Assembly: GCA_018716285.1 (NCBI GenBank)
Contig: DVKD01000021.1
Location: 1-50,575 of the forward strand
Direction: 5' to 3'
Length of the DNA: 50,575 bases
Origin: Candidatus Merdivicinus faecavium
Lineage (GTDB): Bacteria; Bacillota; Clostridia; Oscillospirales; Ruminococcaceae
Position numbers and translations under genes: made by a program. The notes beneath the pieces were generated by a model. The model saw only the letters and a list, made by a program, of their open reading frames with translations, had not been told where the DNA came from and made no database searches. This document shows positions 40,745 through 49,082 of the stretch, one piece after another. Every line of letters begins with the position of its first letter. Positions within the stretch are counted from its first letter, which is position 1.

Positions 40745-42691
40745 TCAGTTCACTCTGCTCCCCTGGTCCAGCTCGGACCAGTCGTCCAGCCTGCGGAGGA
40801 TCTCCATCCGGAAGGCGCAGGGCCACGCCACCAGCCATTGAGAGGGTTGGAAGGGCTTCAACGTCTTGCGCCCCCACCGGGTATGGAAGACCGCCTCATC
40901 CTGGGAGCCTGCCGGCCGCACCCGTCCTGCAATGCAGAGGGTCCCGTCCGAAACCAGCTGGGTTGTGCTGCACCAAATGGCCATTGCCCGCTCCTTCCAC
41001 TGGGGGTTTTTCGTGGCCTCGGCCAGTTCCAGATAGGACAGCACGTCGTGGAGGGCGTACTGGTCGATTGCATTGTGCGCTGTAGAGACCGCCGTCATAC
41101 CCAGAGTGTCATACCCGATCTGCCCCAATACGGTATCATCCGAGTAGGAAACCGTATTGTGCATCATCCAGGTGTTCAGATACCAGCCGATATTTTCCGC
41201 CTGCTCGAGGTATGTGCTCTCCTTTGTTACGTTGTAAAGGGCCAGAGCCGCCGCCAGAAGAGGGCTGGCAGATTCCTTATCAATGCAGTAGGTGTCCAGT
41301 GCGCCGGCAGTCGTAAAGCCGTTCTCGTCCAGTTCCTGATAGTAGAAGGCAAAGGCCCTTCTGGCGCTGTCCAGATAGCCGGCATCCCCTGTGAGGCGGT
41401 AGGCTGTCAGCATCGGCGGGATCAGGAAACAGCCGACCGTCCCGCCTTCCCGGGTAATCTTTCCTTCCCGGTTCCAGCTTTTGGCAAAAGCACCGCTGCT
41501 TTTCTGCGCGCGGCGGGCAAAATCACAGATACCCATAGCCATTTCCCGATACTCCGGCCGCCGGACCCCGGTCTTCTCCGCCAGCTCTTCCGCCTCGAAG
41601 AAGCCTTGGGCGGCCCCGCCGAGGTTACAGGCGTCGATATGGAACTCCCGGACGCCGTTGCGGTACATCGCGGTTTCCGGCATATAGGTGGTGTCCGCCC
41701 GTTCTTCCGGCTCGCCGTTTTCCGTAAGGGCATCCGGCGGGGACTGCGGGGCTTTGTCGAATTTGATCAGCATCAGGCCGTTGGGAAGCCGTGCATATTT
41801 GACCCAGCTGTCCAGGACCGATATCGCCTTGTCCCGTGCATCGGCGTCGCCGGTGCGGAGGTACTCCCACAGCAGTGCGCAGCAGATGGAGGCGTTTTGC
41901 CCCACCCAGCCAATCTCATACTGCAGTTCGTCCCGTTTTGCAAAATAGCAGGTGGAGGGATACCACTGTAGCCCCCGGTTAAAGGCGCAGAAGCCGCCTT
42001 TTTCCGCAGTCCAGAGGCTTTTCAAATAGGCGATGCTGAACCGGTACAGGTCCCGGGCCGGCAGGGAGGGGCGCAGCGGATGCCCGTAAAACCGCCAGGC
42101 AAAATCCAGAAGGGGACGGTAGCGCCGCTTCGGGGCTCCGCCGCGGGAAACATAAATGATGCCATGAAAATCGCTCCGCGGTTCCATCTTCCCCATATAA
42201 GGGCCCTCCCAGTAGTGCCGCATCAGTACCCGCGGTCCCTCTTGTTCCGGCCAGATCAGGGCGTGTCGCGTATGCCCGTTTTCCCGCCACTGAGAGCAGC
42301 TGACCGCGTCGTCCCCTTCCGCCAAAAGGGCCGCAGACCAGTTTCCCCATTCGGAATACGTACAAGCCGGTAATGTACAGCGGTGCGCGGCGAAGGTCCA
42401 CGGAACCTCCCCGTCCCGGTCGCCCAGGTATTCCGGACTATCGCCCCACCCGTTTCCGTTGTAGCTGACAGCCGGGATCATTGTAAATTCCGCCGGTTCT
42501 TTCGTTTCAAACTCCATCCGCATGTCGCTGACGGGCCGGAAGGCATGACGTTCCCATAAAAACGCTCCGTCTTCCAGAGGCGTCAGCCGGTCTTCGCAAT
42601 CCTGCCGGGGTAAGATGCTCAGCAGAACCTCTTCCCCGTCTTTCAGCGTCCATCTTCCGTCAATTTTACAAAAGTTCCATTCTTGAGACAT
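40745..42691 (-). CDS. Putative (alpha/alpha) barrel carbohydrate-active protein
   Basis: 648 residues without a signal peptide. The first 220 or so residues are beta-rich (MSQEWNFCKIDGRWTLKDGE, LMRHYWEGPYMGKM), the rest is helical with repeated aromatic helix pairs (YEIGWVGQNASICCALLWEY, RMAIWCSTTQ-type segments, YYQELDENGFTTAGAL), the pattern of (alpha/alpha)6 toroids in glycoside hydrolases, lyases and epimerases. I do not recognise the family and no catalytic pair can be named with confidence. Position just after the importer genes suggests intracellular cleavage or epimerisation of the imported glycan or glycoside. Confidence 0.5.
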   Translation of the reverse strand: MSQEWNFCKIDGRWTLKDGEEVLLSILPRQDCEDRLTPLEDGAFLWERHAFRPVSDMRMEFETKEPAEFTMIPAVSYNGNGWGDSPEYLGDRDGEVPWTFAAHRCTLPACTYSEWGNWSAALLAEGDDAVSCSQWRENGHTRHALIWPEQEGPRVLMRHYWEGPYMGKMEPRSDFHGIIYVSRGGAPKRRYRPLLDFAWRFYGHPLRPSLPARDLYRFSIAYLKSLWTAEKGGFCAFNRGLQWYPSTCYFAKRDELQYEIGWVGQNASICCALLWEYLRTGDADARDKAISVLDSWVKYARLPNGLMLIKFDKAPQSPPDALTENGEPEERADTTYMPETAMYRNGVREFHIDACNLGGAAQGFFEAEELAEKTGVRRPEYREMAMGICDFARRAQKSSGAFAKSWNREGKITREGGTVGCFLIPPMLTAYRLTGDAGYLDSARRAFAFYYQELDENGFTTAGALDTYCIDKESASPLLAAALALYNVTKESTYLEQAENIGWYLNTWMMHNTVSYSDDTVLGQIGYDTLGMTAVSTAHNAIDQYALHDVLSYLELAEATKNPQWKERAMAIWCSTTQLVSDGTLCIAGRVRPAGSQDEAVFHTRWGRKTLKPFQPSQWLVAWPCAFRMEILRRLDDWSELDQGSRVN

Positions 42692-42716
42692 ATTCCTGCT
42701 CCTTTGCTGCGTATTT

Positions 42717-42757
42717 GGAGCTCCCGGCCGCCTCTTATCAAAGCGGTCAGGAACTCC
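42717..42757 (-). promoter_or_regulatory. Intergenic stem-loop after the binding-protein gene
   Basis: On the reverse strand GGAGTTCCTG...CCGC pairs with GGCGG...CGGGAGCTCC (wobbles allowed) around a TTTGATAAGA loop, with no U-tract after it. A stable hairpin right behind a solute-binding-protein gene is often an mRNA-stabilising or partial-termination element that raises binding-protein levels over downstream genes. Confidence 0.5.
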
Positions 42758-42765
42758 GGCAGTTG

Positions 42766-44391
42766 TTAACCTTCCATATACCGGTCATAGGCGGCCTGGG
42801 TGATCTCTTTTGCCCTGGGGAAATTCAGGGAATTTAAGGTCTCCAGATACGTGTCAAAATTGTCAAGCGACTCTGCGCCGGTGATGAACTTCATCATCAT
42901 CTCGGACACATAGGGGGAAACCTCCGCGATAATGTCGGCACGCTCCTGAGTTTCTTCCGCCGTCAGGGTCAGAACCGGCATGGAGTAATCGCTGTCAATG
43001 TTGGGATCATCGCTCCAGAGCAGCCGGAAATCCAGACTCTCCTGATCCTTAATAACACCGGGCAGGCACTTGGTGTCCGGGACAACAGCCTTCGGGCCGA
43101 AATGCACCCGGTAGATATAGGCGACCTGGGATGTGGTCAATCCATCGGGATTGTTCAACATCAGATCAGTGTACTGCGGTTCGCCGTCCACCATGTTCCA
43201 GGCCTCGCCTTCCACACCGTAGTTATAGGTGAGGATACCTTCATCTGTGTAGCCGTAATTCAGGAATTTCACCGCGGCCTCGATATTTTCACATGAGCTG
43301 GTGATTGCCGTGGAGTAACGGGCGGTCACGCGGTTATTGGATGGCCCGTTGTGCAGCTTCTGGTCCTCTGTCAACCGGGGGTTAGGGCAGGAGGTGAAGG
43401 AGAAGTTCTCCAATTGCTGGGCGCGGCTGTACTGGTTGTCCACCGACTGGCTGTACATGCCGAGCTGCCCGCTGTCAAACAGGGTGTTGATCTGCTCCTG
43501 GGTCAGGGCCGCGAAGTCTCTGGAGATATATCCGGCCTCATACCATTCGTTCATCTTTGTAAGGAAATCCCGTAAATTGGGGTTGTCATAGTAGTGCGTG
43601 ACGACACCGTCGACAACATACCATTCGCCCTTCATGTCGTATGCGCCCATCCAGAGGTCGCGTTCCGATTCGATGCCGGTAAGATTGATAATTGCCGGAT
43701 CGGCGTCGGGTTTGTTGTCCAGGATAGCCTGGAAATAGGCCTCATAATCGTCCAGCGTGCGGGGGACATCCATCCCGAACTCTTCCAGCCAGTCCGAACG
43801 GACCATCGGGCGGTAGTAAGGCGCGTCCTGTTCGAGGTTGGTCCGCTCGAAGGTTATGACCTTGTCGTTTTTATAGACTTCCCGATGGATGTCCTCATCT
43901 TCATTGATCAGAGCATAGTAATCCGGGGCACATTCCTCCAGGTAGGGCGTCAGATCTACATAGGCCCCGTCTTCATATCCCTGGTAAACGCCGCCGCTGT
44001 AGAAGGCCGCGTACTGGATCATATCCGGAAGGTCGCCTGAGACGATCAGGAGGTTAAACTGCGATTGCGCTTCTCCGACAGTAGGATGGATGAATTCGAT
44101 GTTGATGCCGGTGACCTCCTGGGCCTTCTGATAGGCGGTGTTTTCCGCGTAGCTGGAGACGACCTGTGCGGCTGTAGCGTCGAGCGGCATCCAGTACTCC
44201 AGAGTGATGGAACCGTCGGTGACGACGGGATACAGGGGCGCATCTGCTGTTTCGGAGCTCTCAGCCTGGGAAACGTCTGTAGAGGACGCGGTGCTGGACT
44301 CAGACTCAGAAGAGGATTCCCCTCCCCCGCCGCATCCGCCGAGCATAGCCATTGCAGCCAACAGCGCAAAGACACGGTAGACCTTTTTCAT
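42766..44391 (-). CDS. Extracellular solute-binding lipoprotein (LipO-like)
   Basis: 541 residues, the substrate-binding part of the ABC importer. It starts MKKVYRVFALLAAMAMLGGC, a lipoprotein signal peptide with C20 as the acylated cysteine, followed by a Gly/Ser/Glu linker (residues 21-50). The size and phrases such as YQKAQEVTGINIEFIHP and FLNYGYTDEG (C-terminal half) fit the large family 1 binding proteins of LplA/LipO type that take oligosaccharides or glycosides. It lies 78 bp after the second permease gene. Confidence 0.93.
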   Translation of the reverse strand: MKKVYRVFALLAAMAMLGGCGGGGESSSESESSTASSTDVSQAESSETADAPLYPVVTDGSITLEYWMPLDATAAQVVSSYAENTAYQKAQEVTGINIEFIHPTVGEAQSQFNLLIVSGDLPDMIQYAAFYSGGVYQGYEDGAYVDLTPYLEECAPDYYALINEDEDIHREVYKNDKVITFERTNLEQDAPYYRPMVRSDWLEEFGMDVPRTLDDYEAYFQAILDNKPDADPAIINLTGIESERDLWMGAYDMKGEWYVVDGVVTHYYDNPNLRDFLTKMNEWYEAGYISRDFAALTQEQINTLFDSGQLGMYSQSVDNQYSRAQQLENFSFTSCPNPRLTEDQKLHNGPSNNRVTARYSTAITSSCENIEAAVKFLNYGYTDEGILTYNYGVEGEAWNMVDGEPQYTDLMLNNPDGLTTSQVAYIYRVHFGPKAVVPDTKCLPGVIKDQESLDFRLLWSDDPNIDSDYSMPVLTLTAEETQERADIIAEVSPYVSEMMMKFITGAESLDNFDTYLETLNSLNFPRAKEITQAAYDRYMEG

Positions 44392-44469
44392 CTTACAACT
44401 CTCCTTTTATGATAATTTTTATTTTGCTGCTGCCAAAAGACAGCAGGGCTGACGAGGAAACTGTGCCGG

Positions 44470-45354
44470 TCATTCCTTTAATGAACCCAGCATGACGCCC
44501 TTAATGAAGTAGCGTTGGACAAACGGGTAAATACATAGCACCGGAACCGTAGACACGATGATCGTACAGTATTTGATCAGCTGATCGAGGCGGTAGTATT
44601 CGCCGCCGCCCCCAATCATTCCTTCACTGCTGGTGGAGTTCGCGACCAGGATCTCCCGCAAAAACAGCTGCAGCGGGAATTTTGTACGATCCTGCAGATA
44701 GACCATAGCGTTGAACCAGCTGTTCCACTTGCCGACTACATAGTAAAGGGAGATTACCGCAAAGGTCGCTTTCGTCACCGGAAAAATAATCCGCCACAAA
44801 ATGGTCCAGTGGTTGGCGCCGTCAATCTTTGCCGATTCCTCCAGGCCGGTTGGCACCTGCAGAAAGGACGTCCGCATCACGATCAGGTTCCAGGTGCCGA
44901 TGGCGGCTGGGAAAATCAGCGCCCAGCGAGTGTTATAAAGTCCCAAATACCGCACCAGTAGGAAGTCTGGGATCAGACCTGCGTTTACATACATCGTCAG
45001 AACGATAAATGGAAGCATCAGCTTGCGGAAATAAAAGTCTTTGCGGGAAGTCACATAGGCGCCCAAGGTCGTCATAAACATACTGAAAACGGTCCCAACG
45101 CCGACATAAAAAAGGGTATTCAGGTAACCGGTCAGGACGTCCGGATCGGTGAATACTTCCCGATACCCCTCCAGGCTGAACCCATCCGGCCACAGCATGA
45201 TCCCGGTGTGGACCATAAGGCGGGCCGGGTTGCTGATGGAGGCCACAAACACAAACCACATCGGATAAAGGAATATCAATGTCAGGAGAAGAACCAGAAG
45301 GACGTTGACGATATCAAAAATCTGGTCGCCGGCCGATTTTCCTTGCACTACCAT
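44470..45354 (-). CDS. Carbohydrate ABC transporter permease (LplC-like)
   Basis: 294 residues with six predicted transmembrane helices. The MalG-type EAA loop is visible as LEESAKIDGANHWTILWRIIFPVTK (positions about 180-204; core EESAKIDGA). The C-terminus YFIKGVMLGSLKE is typical of LplC proteins. It partners the LplB-like permease encoded 24 bp upstream. No ATPase gene is present, as is usual for this subfamily, which uses a shared MsmX-type ATPase. Confidence 0.95.
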   Translation of the reverse strand: MVVQGKSAGDQIFDIVNVLLVLLLTLIFLYPMWFVFVASISNPARLMVHTGIMLWPDGFSLEGYREVFTDPDVLTGYLNTLFYVGVGTVFSMFMTTLGAYVTSRKDFYFRKLMLPFIVLTMYVNAGLIPDFLLVRYLGLYNTRWALIFPAAIGTWNLIVMRTSFLQVPTGLEESAKIDGANHWTILWRIIFPVTKATFAVISLYYVVGKWNSWFNAMVYLQDRTKFPLQLFLREILVANSTSSEGMIGGGGEYYRLDQLIKYCTIIVSTVPVLCIYPFVQRYFIKGVMLGSLKE

Positions 45355-45378
45355 ATTAAACGCTCCTTTCTGCCCCAG

Positions 45379-46347
45379 TTACCAGAGGCTGCTTTCGGTC
45401 AAATTCCGCACGATCCGGTTGAAAATCACCAGGCAGGCGATGTTGACAACGGAATTGAAGATCCCGACTGCCGCGCCGTAACTGTAGTTTGCCTGCTGGA
45501 GACCATAGCGGTAGATATAACTGGAAATGACGTCTGCCTTTTCGTAGGTCATCGGGTTGTACAGAAGGATGATTTTTTCAAAGCCTACGCTGAGGACACT
45601 TCCAAGCCGCATGATCAGCTGGACGGCTATAACGGGGATAATGCCGGGAAGGGTGATATGCCAAATCCGCTGAAAGCGTCCGGCCCCGTCTATATAGGCC
45701 GCATCATACAGGCTGGGATCGATAGAAGAAAGTGTTGCCAGGTAGATGATGCTGCTCCAGCCCATGCCCTGCCAGATTCCGCTGCCGATAAAAATCCCGC
45801 GGAAAAGGTCCACCTCGGACAGAAGACTTAAACGCTCGCTCGCCCCGAATAACATCCGAATGTCGTTGAACAGCCCATCCGTCCGACAGAAGTCGCAGAT
45901 CATGCCGCAAACGACAACCGTAGAGATGAAGTGCGGCATGTAGCTGATGGTCTGCACCGTTTTCTTAAAAACCCGGTTTTGCAGCTCATTGACCATCAAA
46001 GCGAAAATAATGGGGGTCGGGAAGGAAAAGATGATGGAATACATGCTGAGCACGAACGTGTTGCGAATCAGCCGCCAGCAGTACGGGCTGCTGAAAAAAC
46101 GGATAAAATTCTCGAATCCAACCCACTCGCTCCCGGTAAACCCTTTATAAAGATTGAAATCCTGAAAGGCGATCGCCAGGCCCGGCATGGGCGCATATGA
46201 AAAGATGAGATACCAGAGGACCACCGGCAGGGCCATGAGATACAATCCTTTATTCAAAGTGAAATCCCGGCCAAGCTTTTGGAAAACGTTCCTTTGGTTT
46301 TTTTGAGAGACCGGCACAGCCGCCTCTCCTGCACGATATCGAGCCAA
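45379..46347 (-). CDS. ABC transporter permease (LplB-like)
   Basis: 322 residues from TTG 46347, with AAGGAGGAG 7 bp upstream. An in-frame ATG at 46389 has its only purine-rich site immediately next to it and is less likely. Six hydrophobic helices begin at KGLYLMALPVVLWYLIFSYAP; the coupling loop is LYDAAYIDGAGRFQRIWHITLPG (positions about 210-232). The phrases APMPGLAIAFQDFNLYKG and GFENFIRFF are typical of LplB. It is the first gene of the 17-kb catabolic operon. Confidence 0.93.
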   Translation of the reverse strand: MARYRAGEAAVPVSQKNQRNVFQKLGRDFTLNKGLYLMALPVVLWYLIFSYAPMPGLAIAFQDFNLYKGFTGSEWVGFENFIRFFSSPYCWRLIRNTFVLSMYSIIFSFPTPIIFALMVNELQNRVFKKTVQTISYMPHFISTVVVCGMICDFCRTDGLFNDIRMLFGASERLSLLSEVDLFRGIFIGSGIWQGMGWSSIIYLATLSSIDPSLYDAAYIDGAGRFQRIWHITLPGIIPVIAVQLIMRLGSVLSVGFEKIILLYNPMTYEKADVISSYIYRYGLQQANYSYGAAVGIFNSVVNIACLVIFNRIVRNLTESSLW

Positions 46348-46415
46348 AACAACTCCTCCTTGTTTGATTTTTTCCACAGGCTTGCCCATTCTCCGGAAGT
46401 CCCGCCCGCAATTTC

Positions 46416-46444
46416 ATTATCCCTCACCCGATTTGGTTTTGCAA
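46416..46444 (-). promoter_or_regulatory. Promoter of the catabolic operon
   Basis: TTGCAA (46439-46444, reverse strand), 17 bp, GATAAT (46416-46421), about 70 bp before the permease start. It diverges from the AraC-gene promoter about 135 bp away; regulator sites in between are not obvious. Confidence 0.55.
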
Positions 46445-46578
46445 TTTGTTTTGCCCTGCTGAAATATGTATCGGCAGCGCAAAACGCAGCTGGATGGATA
46501 TGTGTCCCAAAATGCAATGTGTCTGCATTGAAAAAGCGATATGTTTTTGTACCATCAATATGTTTTGGGCGCTTTTTC

Positions 46579-46607
46579 TTGTTTTTTCGGGAAGCATATG
46601 ATACAAT
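46579..46607 (+). promoter_or_regulatory. Promoter of the AraC-family gene
   Basis: TTGTTT (46579-46584), 17 bp, TACAAT (46602-46607), 34 bp before the TTG start. Confidence 0.6.
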
Positions 46608-46641
46608 ATGGGTAGAAAACGACACATTGGAGGGAGATTTT

Positions 46642-48870
46642 TTGTTAAACTATAGGAAATCCCAAAGCACCTTTTCCCGCTTTCTGCGTCCCTTTCTGGC
46701 GCTCCTATTTCCAGTTATCCTGTTTGGGATCTTCATCTACCACTATAATCTCGACTCCAACCGCAACTATATCGACCAAACCCGCCTGTACTCTTTTCAG
46801 CAGGCTTCCACCCAGCTCGGATATATTTTTGAACAGTTGGAGGGAATGGCTGCGGACATGGCGTCAGCCGGCCTTCCCACCTCCGGGGAAAATCTGCCGG
46901 CTGCTGAGCAACAGCTCATTTTCGACTTTCTCACAAACTGCGAACAGCAGGCTGCCGTTGCCTGCCAGGCTTTCTATTATATTCGGGGAGAGGCTTATCT
47001 TTACAGCAGCAGTGCCTGGCTGCCGTACAGCCAATTTGAGCAGGAGTATGTAGAAAGCTCCTTTACCTTTTCCAGCTTTTTCTCACGCATGAACTCTGCA
47101 ACCTCCCCTGTCATCTGCCCAATTTCTCCAAACCCTGCCTCTCCCACCTCAGGAGGGAGCAGGCTGATTGCCGTCCTGTGCCCCTTAGCTGTTCAAAGCG
47201 GCCTGCCGGATGCCGATGTATTTTTTCTCATTGAAGAGCAGGTCCTGAGTGAAAAGTTTCAAAATTATTTTGGAAATTCGCAGGGGCAGCTCTGTGTTTA
47301 TACAGACTCCCTGGACCTTTTGCTCAGTAAACAGGATCCGCCTCCCCCTATTGAAACGTTAGTGCAATATCAGGGACTCGGACTGCTCCATCAACCTGAC
47401 GGTGAAGAGGTGGTGCTCCGGCAAATCACAACCGACGGTGGTCTCATTATTATCAGTATCATGCCTACCAATGAGTTCTACCGGGATCTTCAGGTAACGC
47501 AAGGGATCTTAATCCTGCTGCTTGTCATGATGGTGCTCTGCTGTATCGTGATTGTCGCAGTAGGAGTGCAATACGCCTACCGGCCTTTCCGGAGATTGGC
47601 GCAGGAAATCCTGGGGCCTGACCATGGTAGCAGGCAGAAGAATGAGATTGACCTGATTCGGGATGCATTCGACACCTCCCAAGAGAGAAGCCAGAGCCTG
47701 ATGCAGCAGCTGGACAATCAAAACCGCATGCTTTCCAGGCAGTTTGTCAACCGCCTGATCAGTGGAAAATTTCAAAGTTTTGAGGAGCTTCTCGGCTATG
47801 CCCGCTGCTTCGGGCTTGCAGCGAACCGGAAATACTGGGTTGTCATGCAGCTGGTATCCACCCCCGCCTCTTTTTCTCAACAGCTGATGGATCGGCTGCT
47901 GGAAGACAGCGGCAATTTCCGAATGCCGGGAGTGGACTGCTTGTCCTCTGAATTTCTTCAGCATCCCGGCATTTGTTACCTTTTCCACTTCGACTGCGGC
48001 GAAACCCCGGAGGAATTCTGCAAAGGGATTGCCGACCGCCTGTGCGAGTGGATCCGCAGCGAGGGGCTTACCTCCTTTCGCATCGGCGTCGGCAGCCCTT
48101 ACAGCGACCCCATGCAGGTCAAGCGTTCTTCCTACGAAGCTGACGCCGCGCTGGAAAATGCGACAGATTTCGACAGCGGCCGTCTCTACTTCTATCATCC
48201 CGAGCAGGAACCGCCCTCCGAGGGACTCTGTCTGCCGCCCACAGAAAAATCCCTTCTCATCGCCGGTGTTAGCCGAGGGGATGCCGAAGTCTCCCTCCAA
48301 GCTCTGGAAAGTCTTATCCAATACATCGAAGCTTCCGCCCATTCCTTCCTGCTGGCTCGACTCCTATGCAGCGAGCTCTCCAACGCCCTGTTCCGGCTTG
48401 CACAGGAAAACCGTATCTCTTACCGCCAGAGCAATTGGACCGAGCTGGTCGCCTATCACGATCTGCGCGAATTTCGCTGTTCCGCCCAAGAACTTACCAC
48501 ATACCTTTGTGAACAGATCCAGAAGCGCCTGGAGCAGGACATTGTCCGTCAGAAAAATGAGGTTCTTTCTTTTATTTCCCAAAACTTTACCCGTGAAGAC
48601 TTTTCTATGGATCTCGTAGCCGACTCTCTGAATATGACCAAAACGAAAATAGGCGCGATTGTAAAGGAAGCAATCGGAATGGGATTCCCGCAATATATCT
48701 CCCTTCTCCGGCTCAATGAGATCAAACGCCAACTGGTGGAGACGGACCTTCCGATTCAGGAAGTCATCCGCGGCACCGGCTATCTGGATGTTTCCAACTT
48801 TATTCGGCATTTTAAAACCTTGGAAGGGCTGACGCCAGGTCAATACCGCGCGGCCCATCGAGAAAAGTAG
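46642..48870 (+). CDS. Membrane-anchored AraC family regulator (YesN/YtdP-like)
   Basis: 742 residues from TTG 46642, preceded by GGAGGGAG at 7 bp. A first transmembrane helix (about residues 14-35, FLALLFPVILFGIFIYHY) and a second near residue 290 (LILLLVMMVLCCIVIVAVGV) bracket an extracellular sensor domain. A cytoplasmic linker follows, and the C-terminal 100 residues are a double helix-turn-helix AraC domain (DLVADSLNMTKTKIGAIVKE, then VIRGTGYLDVSNFIRHFK and GLTPGQYR). This build, beside LplB/LplC/binding-protein genes, is the standard sugar-sensing activator of such operons. The gene has a lower GC content than its neighbours. Confidence 0.93.
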   Translation: MLNYRKSQSTFSRFLRPFLALLFPVILFGIFIYHYNLDSNRNYIDQTRLYSFQQASTQLGYIFEQLEGMAADMASAGLPTSGENLPAAEQQLIFDFLTNCEQQAAVACQAFYYIRGEAYLYSSSAWLPYSQFEQEYVESSFTFSSFFSRMNSATSPVICPISPNPASPTSGGSRLIAVLCPLAVQSGLPDADVFFLIEEQVLSEKFQNYFGNSQGQLCVYTDSLDLLLSKQDPPPPIETLVQYQGLGLLHQPDGEEVVLRQITTDGGLIIISIMPTNEFYRDLQVTQGILILLLVMMVLCCIVIVAVGVQYAYRPFRRLAQEILGPDHGSRQKNEIDLIRDAFDTSQERSQSLMQQLDNQNRMLSRQFVNRLISGKFQSFEELLGYARCFGLAANRKYWVVMQLVSTPASFSQQLMDRLLEDSGNFRMPGVDCLSSEFLQHPGICYLFHFDCGETPEEFCKGIADRLCEWIRSEGLTSFRIGVGSPYSDPMQVKRSSYEADAALENATDFDSGRLYFYHPEQEPPSEGLCLPPTEKSLLIAGVSRGDAEVSLQALESLIQYIEASAHSFLLARLLCSELSNALFRLAQENRISYRQSNWTELVAYHDLREFRCSAQELTTYLCEQIQKRLEQDIVRQKNEVLSFISQNFTREDFSMDLVADSLNMTKTKIGAIVKEAIGMGFPQYISLLRLNEIKRQLVETDLPIQEVIRGTGYLDVSNFIRHFKTLEGLTPGQYRAAHREK

Positions 48871-49082
48871 CTGTGGGGAATACAAGCAGAATGCAGCGGT
48901 AAACTCTGCCTTTTTCAGGCAGTGCGAATCATAAACAACTCTATAGATGACACCGCTTGCCATATAAAAGGGACGTTATCTCACGATAACGTCCCTTTTG
49001 CTCGGCTATTCAGATGGAAGCTGTCTGCCTGTTGTCCGTAAAGCACGTTGACATCAAAATTTTGGCTTGTTTTCGGTTCGTG
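48871..49082. other. Convergent intergenic stretch
   Basis: Apart from the bidirectional terminator at 48966-48999 I see no gene or regulatory site here; short open frames lack ribosome binding sites. Confidence 0.6.
48966..48999. terminator. Bidirectional terminator
   Basis: Perfect 15-bp inverted repeat, AAAAGGGACGTTATC (48966-48980) and GATAACGTCCCTTTT (48985-48999), with a 4-base loop and a T-run on each strand. It serves the AraC gene and the convergent cobB. Confidence 0.9.

Noticed and set aside
46279-46641. N-terminal extension of the AraC regulator by 121 residues
   Set aside because: It would run across both divergent promoters and into the permease gene; the TTG at 46642 has a proper ribosome binding site.
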